Assembly (NCBI GenBank): GCA_002441465.1
Contig: DJWE01000083.1
Span: 1 to 9,623 of the forward strand
DNA from: Propionibacteriaceae bacterium UBA6238
GTDB taxonomy: Bacteria > Actinomycetota > Actinomycetes > Propionibacteriales > Propionibacteriaceae
Direction of reading: 5' to 3'
DNA: 9,623 nucleotides
The notes below the pieces were generated by a model. It saw only the letters and a program-made list of their open reading frames with translations. It ran no database searches and was not told the origin of the DNA. A program made the position numbers and the translations under genes. Shown here one piece after another: positions 7,196-9,623 of the stretch. Numbering within the stretch: the stretch's first letter is position 1; each line of letters opens with the position of its first letter.

Positions 7196-8209
7196 TCAGG
7201 CGATGAGCTTGACCGTCTGGGATCCCCCTCCGGGGCCTCCTAGCGTCGCGTCCAGCTCAACCTTGCCGAGGAACTCGCCCGTGATGAAGGCGCCCTTCTC
7301 CGGCTGGTTCTTAGGGGGATTGGGTTGGCACGTAGCCCCGGCCGGGCCGTACCACGGCCGGCTGGCGCTGTCCCACAAGCAGTAGCTCTCCACGCGGATG
7401 TGCGCGTAGGCGACAAGGGTGAACACCCCGCTTGCTCCCTGGGCGTCCGCGTGCTCGTAGAGAGGGAGCAGCACCTCCTCGCCCACCAGGTTGGAGAGAA
7501 TGTCGTTGCACCCGTACAACCGGTCCGATGTCGGCCCTGAGGAGCCAGTGTCACCCGGCGCCAGCCCGAGCGATGTGCTGACCTCACACTCACCCGCCTT
7601 CTCGACGTCCAGCCATCCGAAACCGCCAGGGATGATGTGTGAGCCACTCGTGTAGGTGGGGCAGGTCGGCGGATCGGTGGGCTCAGGGTCTTTGGGAGGT
7701 GATGCGCTGGGCTCTCTGTCGTTGAGGACGTAGAGCGTCACAGACTCGGAGGAATCGATCAACGATTGCTCAAGGACGCAGTCCGAGACTGTCAGCGGCA
7801 GGACCGTGGCCTTCTTGATGCCGCCCCAGGCTGCCGTAGCTGACCGAACGACCTCCGTGGAGTCGTGGCCAATAACGGGAGCGAACCAGTGATCGCGAGT
7901 GGAGGAGACCACGACGGTTACGGTCTGCTCCTCGAGATCGGTGTCCACGTCCACAACGGTGACATTCTCGTCCCGCTTGTTGCCGTCGGCATAGTCTTGC
8001 GCCATCCCTGTCTCGTCGGCCTCACAGGCGCCTTGGGCGCAACTCTGGGCTAGGGCCAGGGCCGCGGCGTCGGCCGAATTCTGGAGCTCTTTGCGGTCCA
8101 TCCAGATCGCCCCAGCGTCCACGGCGATGGCTGTGAAGCCGACCATGGCCACCATGAGGATTGCCACCGTGACGGCGACGGCACCGCGTTGCGTGCTCAT
8201 CCTCCGCAT
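7196..8209 (-). CDS. TadG-like pilus-associated protein (TadE/G family N-terminus, Cys-rich exterior domain)
   Basis: A 337-residue protein with the TadG-like N-terminus: short basic head MRRMSTQRG, then a hydrophobic helix at about residues 9-33 running into DAG and an ELQNSADAAALALA stretch at 41-54. Most of the protein is outside the membrane and holds eight cysteines (57, 62, 144, 183, 208, 234, 277, 294), an even number that could form four disulfides. A Pro-rich linker spans about 167-184. It may be a minor or tip pseudopilin. Unlike many TadG proteins it has no recognisable von Willebrand A (MIDAS) domain. The ATG at 8209 was chosen for its GGGGGGAG Shine-Dalgarno (8222-8215) with 5 nt spacing; ATG 8200 is an in-frame alternative overlapping the TadE stop. 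The possible peptidase site is after Gly9, without Glu at +5. Confidence 0.8.
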   Translation of the reverse strand: MRRMSTQRGAVAVTVAILMVAMVGFTAIAVDAGAIWMDRKELQNSADAAALALAQSCAQGACEADETGMAQDYADGNKRDENVTVVDVDTDLEEQTVTVVVSSTRDHWFAPVIGHDSTEVVRSATAAWGGIKKATVLPLTVSDCVLEQSLIDSSESVTLYVLNDREPSASPPKDPEPTDPPTCPTYTSGSHIIPGGFGWLDVEKAGECEVSTSLGLAPGDTGSSGPTSDRLYGCNDILSNLVGEEVLLPLYEHADAQGASGVFTLVAYAHIRVESYCLWDSASRPWYGPAGATCQPNPPKNQPEKGAFITGEFLGKVELDATLGGPGGGSQTVKLIA

Positions 8210-8571
8210 CGCATCTCCCCCCGGCCGGTCGCTGTGAATGACGACCCGAAGAACTTGGTCAGCGATCCATAGTTTTCGGTGACTGTGACGACCACGGCCT
8301 CACCGGGAATGCATGCCGGCCCGGCTGGGCTGACCGTGGCACTCCCGGTTCGGCTGGTTGTGGCCATATAGGCGGACTTGGCGACCGTCACCGCGTCAGC
8401 GACTTGACCGGAGATGGCGGCCGCTCTGGCACCCTCGCGCGCCGCACCGGCCGCAGCTGAGTTAAGAAAGATCAGGAAGCCGAACTCAATGATCCCCAGA
8501 ATTAGCGCGATGAGTACAGGTGCAACAAGGGCAAACTCAACGGCAGCGGCCGCTCTCTCGGTCCTGCGCAC
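8197..8571 (-). CDS. tadE: TadE-like pseudopilin
   Basis: A protein of about 124 residues with the TadE signature: a basic head with RRTER, then AAAAVEFALVAPVLIALILG and a GIIEFGFLIFLNSAAAGAAREGARAA continuation, followed by a small exterior domain with two cysteines. TadE pseudopilins are cut by CpaA/TadV and are needed for pilus initiation. Judged by the Glu at +5, the residue at -1 is Ala instead of the usual Gly. GTG 8571 was chosen as start because GGAG (8581-8578) stands 6 nt before it. In-frame ATG 8577 and GTG 8583 would add two or four residues and cannot be excluded. The stop overlaps the start region of the TadG-like gene by 13 nt, so the two are coupled. Confidence 0.85.
   Translation of the reverse strand: MRRTERAAAAVEFALVAPVLIALILGIIEFGFLIFLNSAAAGAAREGARAAAISGQVADAVTVAKSAYMATTSRTGSATVSPAGPACIPGEAVVVTVTENYGSLTKFFGSSFTATGRGEMRCGG
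8215..8222 (-). promoter_or_regulatory. Ribosome binding site deciding the TadG-like start
   Basis: GGGGGGAG on the - strand, inside the end of tadE, lies 5 nt before ATG 8209. The competing ATG at 8200 has GGAGG directly against it, with no spacing, so 8209 is favoured. Confidence 0.5.
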
Positions 8572-8583
8572 GGTCATCTCCAC

Positions 8584-8651
8584 TCAACACAAGTGCATCG
8601 GATGATTGGATCATTACCCCGCCTGTCCTAGCGGCGCTCGAGATCGTTCGA
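8584..8651 (-). other. flp-tadE spacer with short palindromes
   Basis: This is the only sizeable gap inside the operon. It holds GATCG-TT-CGATC at 8642-8653 over the flp stop codon and ATGAT-TGG-ATCAT at 8602-8614. Neither is followed by a T-run in the direction of transcription, so a strong intrinsic terminator is not supported. Such weak hairpins could still protect the 3' end of a processed, abundant flp message. That role is inference. Confidence 0.3.
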
Positions 8652-8858
8652 TCAGGCACCCGGCTTGAGGGTTGCGCCAACCTTGTCGAAAGTCAGGTCC
8701 AAATTCGTGCCAATCAGTGCGACGGCGGCGATGATAACCACCGCAATGAGCGCGACCATGATGCCGTACTCGACGGCCGTCGCACCCTTGGTCTTGTCCG
8801 CGAAGCGACGTCCGACGACGTGCAGCAGGGCGGTGAGGTGGGCGTAGATAGCAACCAT
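8652..8858 (-). CDS. flp: Flp major pilin (type IVb/Tad prepilin)
   Basis: A 68-residue prepilin and first gene of the operon. The leader (residues 1-25) ends FADKTKG; cutting after Gly25 gives mature ATAVEYG, with the hallmark Glu at +5 (Glu30) and Tyr at +6 of Flp pilins. A hydrophobic helix covers about 33-50, and the 43-residue mature form ends in a short polar tail (TNLDLTFDKVGATLKPGA). It is the structural subunit of adhesive Tad pili. The start at ATG 8858 follows AAAGGGGG with 8 nt spacing. A longer frame opening at TTG 8975 is rejected because that TTG is the promoter -35 box. The Shine-Dalgarno and start codon both lie in inverted repeats (see leader entries), so translation is probably tuned by RNA structure. 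Confidence 0.93.
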   Translation of the reverse strand: MVAIYAHLTALLHVVGRRFADKTKGATAVEYGIMVALIAVVIIAAVALIGTNLDLTFDKVGATLKPGA

Positions 8859-8867
8859 CGTGGTTGC
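8851..8867 (-). promoter_or_regulatory. Perfect palindrome across the flp start codon
   Basis: In the RNA, GCAACCA and UGGUUGC are perfect 7-bp arms separated by CGA. The A of the AUG is the last loop base and its UG lies in the 3' arm. If folded, the hairpin would hide the start codon. It shares base 8867 with the neighbouring Shine-Dalgarno hairpin, so both can nearly stack. Confidence 0.55.
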
Positions 8868-8937
8868 CCCCTTTCCAGGAACATGCCAAAGGGGGAAGTG
8901 ATTCTGCCCCCGTGGGGACCGCTCTACGCGTGCCCCC
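8865..8937 (-). repeat. Three TGCCCCC repeats (GGGGGCA in RNA) in the flp leader
   Basis: TGCCCCC on the top strand occurs at 8865-8871, 8905-8911 and 8931-8937, all inside the predicted flp leader; the first copy includes the Shine-Dalgarno. C-runs in the RNA lie between them (8917-8914 and 8895-8891), so several mutually exclusive G-run/C-run helices are possible. Confidence 0.6.
8867..8895 (-). promoter_or_regulatory. Hairpin sequestering the flp Shine-Dalgarno
   Basis: In the RNA, CCCCCUUU (8895-8888) and AAAGGGGG (8874-8867) form perfect 8-bp arms around a 13-nt loop. The 3' arm is the flp Shine-Dalgarno, which can pair with the CCUCCUU end of 16S rRNA over seven bases with one G-U. No U-run follows, so it is not an intrinsic terminator. 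Folding is inferred from complementarity only. Confidence 0.6.
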
Positions 8938-8945
8938 TGGCGCTG

Positions 8946-8975
8946 AACGTAGCGCGTCCCAGGCTCGTGCGTCAA
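8946..8975 (-). promoter_or_regulatory. Sigma70-type promoter of flp and the tad operon
   Basis: On the - strand, -35 TTGACG (8975-8970) is followed after 18 nt by -10 TACGTT (8951-8946), matching TTGACA/TANNNT. Transcription should start near 8938-8941, giving a leader of about 80 nt before the flp ATG. It is the only good promoter seen upstream of the nine-gene operon. Confidence 0.65.
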
Positions 8976-8978
8976 CGC

Positions 8979-9029
8979 CTGTCAGATAACAGTTTCGACA
9001 GGTGAGACTAACCTTCGGCTACACCTGTC
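8979..9029. promoter_or_regulatory. Candidate operator: CTGTC/GACAG half-sites between the divergent promoters
   Basis: A perfect 8-bp inverted repeat GACAGGTG (8997-9004) / CACCTGTC (9022-9029) has a 17-nt spacer. A third half-site CTGTC (8979-8983) pairs with GACAG (8997-9001) across 13 nt. The cluster starts 4 bp upstream of the flp -35 and ends 13 bp before the vWA -10, so a bound regulator could act on both. The binding protein is unknown. Confidence 0.45.
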
Positions 9030-9042
9030 ACCGCGACCGTAC

Positions 9043-9048
9043 TAAGCT
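9043..9048 (+). promoter_or_regulatory. -10 box TAAGCT of the vWA gene
   Basis: TAAGCT fits TANNNT and would start transcription near 9055, leaving a leader of about 20 nt before ATG 9074. No clear -35 is seen, so an activator may be needed. GGGGG at 9065-9069 is the likely Shine-Dalgarno, closely spaced to the ATG. Confidence 0.4.
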
Positions 9049-9073
9049 CTGGTCACACACCTCTGGGGGATGT

Positions 9074-9623
9074 ATGAAGCCTGTCAGAACCGCCCTACGC
9101 GCGCTTGCCGCGGGGTGCCTGCTGCTAGCGGTCGCCACGGCCCCGGCGCGGGCCGACGAGGCCCTCGACGCCATCGCCCAGGCGGTCGGCGTCACGGAGC
9201 AGGCCACCGACTTCGTCATCCTCGTCGACACCTCCGTCTCCATGAAGGACGACGACCGCTGGGCGCGCGCCCGCGACGCCGTCTCCGGGCTCCTCACCAA
9301 CCTCACCCCCGACGATCACGTCACTTTGATCACGTTCGACGACGGCGCCCGCACCGCGTTCGCAGGCCTCGACCCCGCGCCGGCGACGGTTCTCAACGCG
9401 CTTCCGGCATCGCCCACCGGCGACCAGACCGACATCGGTGCCGCCATCGAAGCTGGCGTCGAGGCCCTGAACCGCGACGGCGGATCAGAGGTGGCCGCGA
9501 TCGCTCTATTGACCGACGGCGAGCTCGACGCCGCAGAGACGTCGGACTACGTCACCCCGACGTCGCCCGCCTGGGCCGAGCTCCGGCAGCGCGCCGCCAC
9601 CGTCTCGACTGACCGTCAGATCG
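9074..9623 (+). CDS. Secreted von Willebrand factor A domain protein (3' truncated by window)
   Basis: An open frame of 183 codons runs off the window end. A Sec signal peptide covers residues 1-27: basic start MKPVR, hydrophobic core at about 10-23, and an ARA site before Asp28. The vWA domain begins near residue 46 and has a complete MIDAS metal site: DTSVS (Asp52, Ser54, Ser56), Thr119 in QTDIG, and Asp148 in LLTDGE. Such domains bind protein ligands or host matrix through a divalent metal. It is transcribed away from flp, across a shared 215-nt regulatory region, which makes a role with the Tad pilus possible but unproven. Base composition is much more GC-rich than tadE/flp. ATG 9074 was chosen over ATG 9070, whose frame lacks signal peptide and domain. 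Whether the C-terminus carries a membrane helix or sorting signal cannot be seen. Confidence 0.85.
   Translation, partial: MKPVRTALRALAAGCLLLAVATAPARADEALDAIAQAVGVTEQATDFVILVDTSVSMKDDDRWARARDAVSGLLTNLTPDDHVTLITFDDGARTAFAGLDPAPATVLNALPASPTGDQTDIGAAIEAGVEALNRDGGSEVAAIALLTDGELDAAETSDYVTPTSPAWAELRQRAATVSTDRQI

Noticed and set aside
8882..8884. Upstream ATG in the hairpin loop as a leader-peptide start
   Set aside because: It has no Shine-Dalgarno and its frame runs on out of phase into flp instead of ending as a short leader peptide.
8867..8895. Intrinsic terminator in the flp leader
   Set aside because: The stem is strong but no T-run follows on either strand; position on the Shine-Dalgarno fits translational control better.
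8652..8975. Longer Flp frame starting at TTG 8975 (107 aa)
   Set aside because: The TTG is the promoter -35 box and the predicted transcript begins about 35 nt downstream. The normal 25-residue prepilin leader starts at ATG 8858 after a good Shine-Dalgarno.
9110..9118. Lipobox-like LAAGC in the vWA protein signal peptide
   Set aside because: The Cys is residue 15 and the hydrophobic core lies after it, not before; an ordinary Sec site (ARA before Asp28) fits better.
9070..9612. 180-aa frame starting at ATG 9070
   Set aside because: Its product is Arg/His-rich low-complexity sequence typical of a shadow frame; the vWA frame from 9074 has a signal peptide and full MIDAS motif.
1..9623. CRISPR array, tRNA, rRNA, insertion sequence or attachment site
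   Set aside because: No regularly spaced repeats, cloverleaf, transposase motifs or terminal repeats were found by eye; nearly all of the window is explained by the listed genes.

Overview
The window looks like chromosomal DNA of a high-GC, Gram-positive actinobacterium. Evidence: GC-rich codon use, frequent GTG starts, a TANNNT-type -10 box placed for a leaderless start, and an mnmA / MetE-like gene pair that resembles the mnmA-to-ligA neighbourhood of many Actinomycetota. A Propionibacteriaceae-like origin is a guess. The secretin and other outer-membrane Tad/Rcp parts are absent from the locus, which fits a single-membrane cell.

Left flank (1-1349, + strand): the 3' end of mnmA overlaps a MetE-like single-domain methyltransferase gene. 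After it comes a 67-residue single-span membrane protein, probably read from a leaderless mRNA. Its stop codon is only 3 nt from the convergent end of the pilus operon.

Centre (1353-8858, - strand): a complete, tightly packed Tad/Flp (type IVc) pilus operon. In transcription order it is flp (major pilin), tadE (pseudopilin), a TadG-like pseudopilin/tip candidate, cpaB/rcpC, cpaE/tadZ (MinD-like ATPase), cpaF/tadA (assembly ATPase), tadB, tadC (inner-membrane platform) and cpaA/tadV (prepilin peptidase). From cpaB to cpaA the genes overlap or lie 3 nt apart, so the machinery is probably translationally coupled. Flp and TadE are separated by a short spacer, as expected if the pilin must be made in excess.

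Right flank (8859-9623): a 215-nt divergent intergenic region, then a secreted von Willebrand factor A protein on the + strand, cut by the window end. The intergenic region holds a good sigma70-type promoter for flp, inverted repeats that could be an operator, and an approximately 80-nt flp leader. The leader has alternating runs of G and C, three copies of TGCCCCC (top strand), a hairpin covering the flp Shine-Dalgarno, and a palindrome across the flp start codon. This leader is the most unusual part of the window and may be an RNA switch setting pilin output. The protein genes themselves belong to known families.
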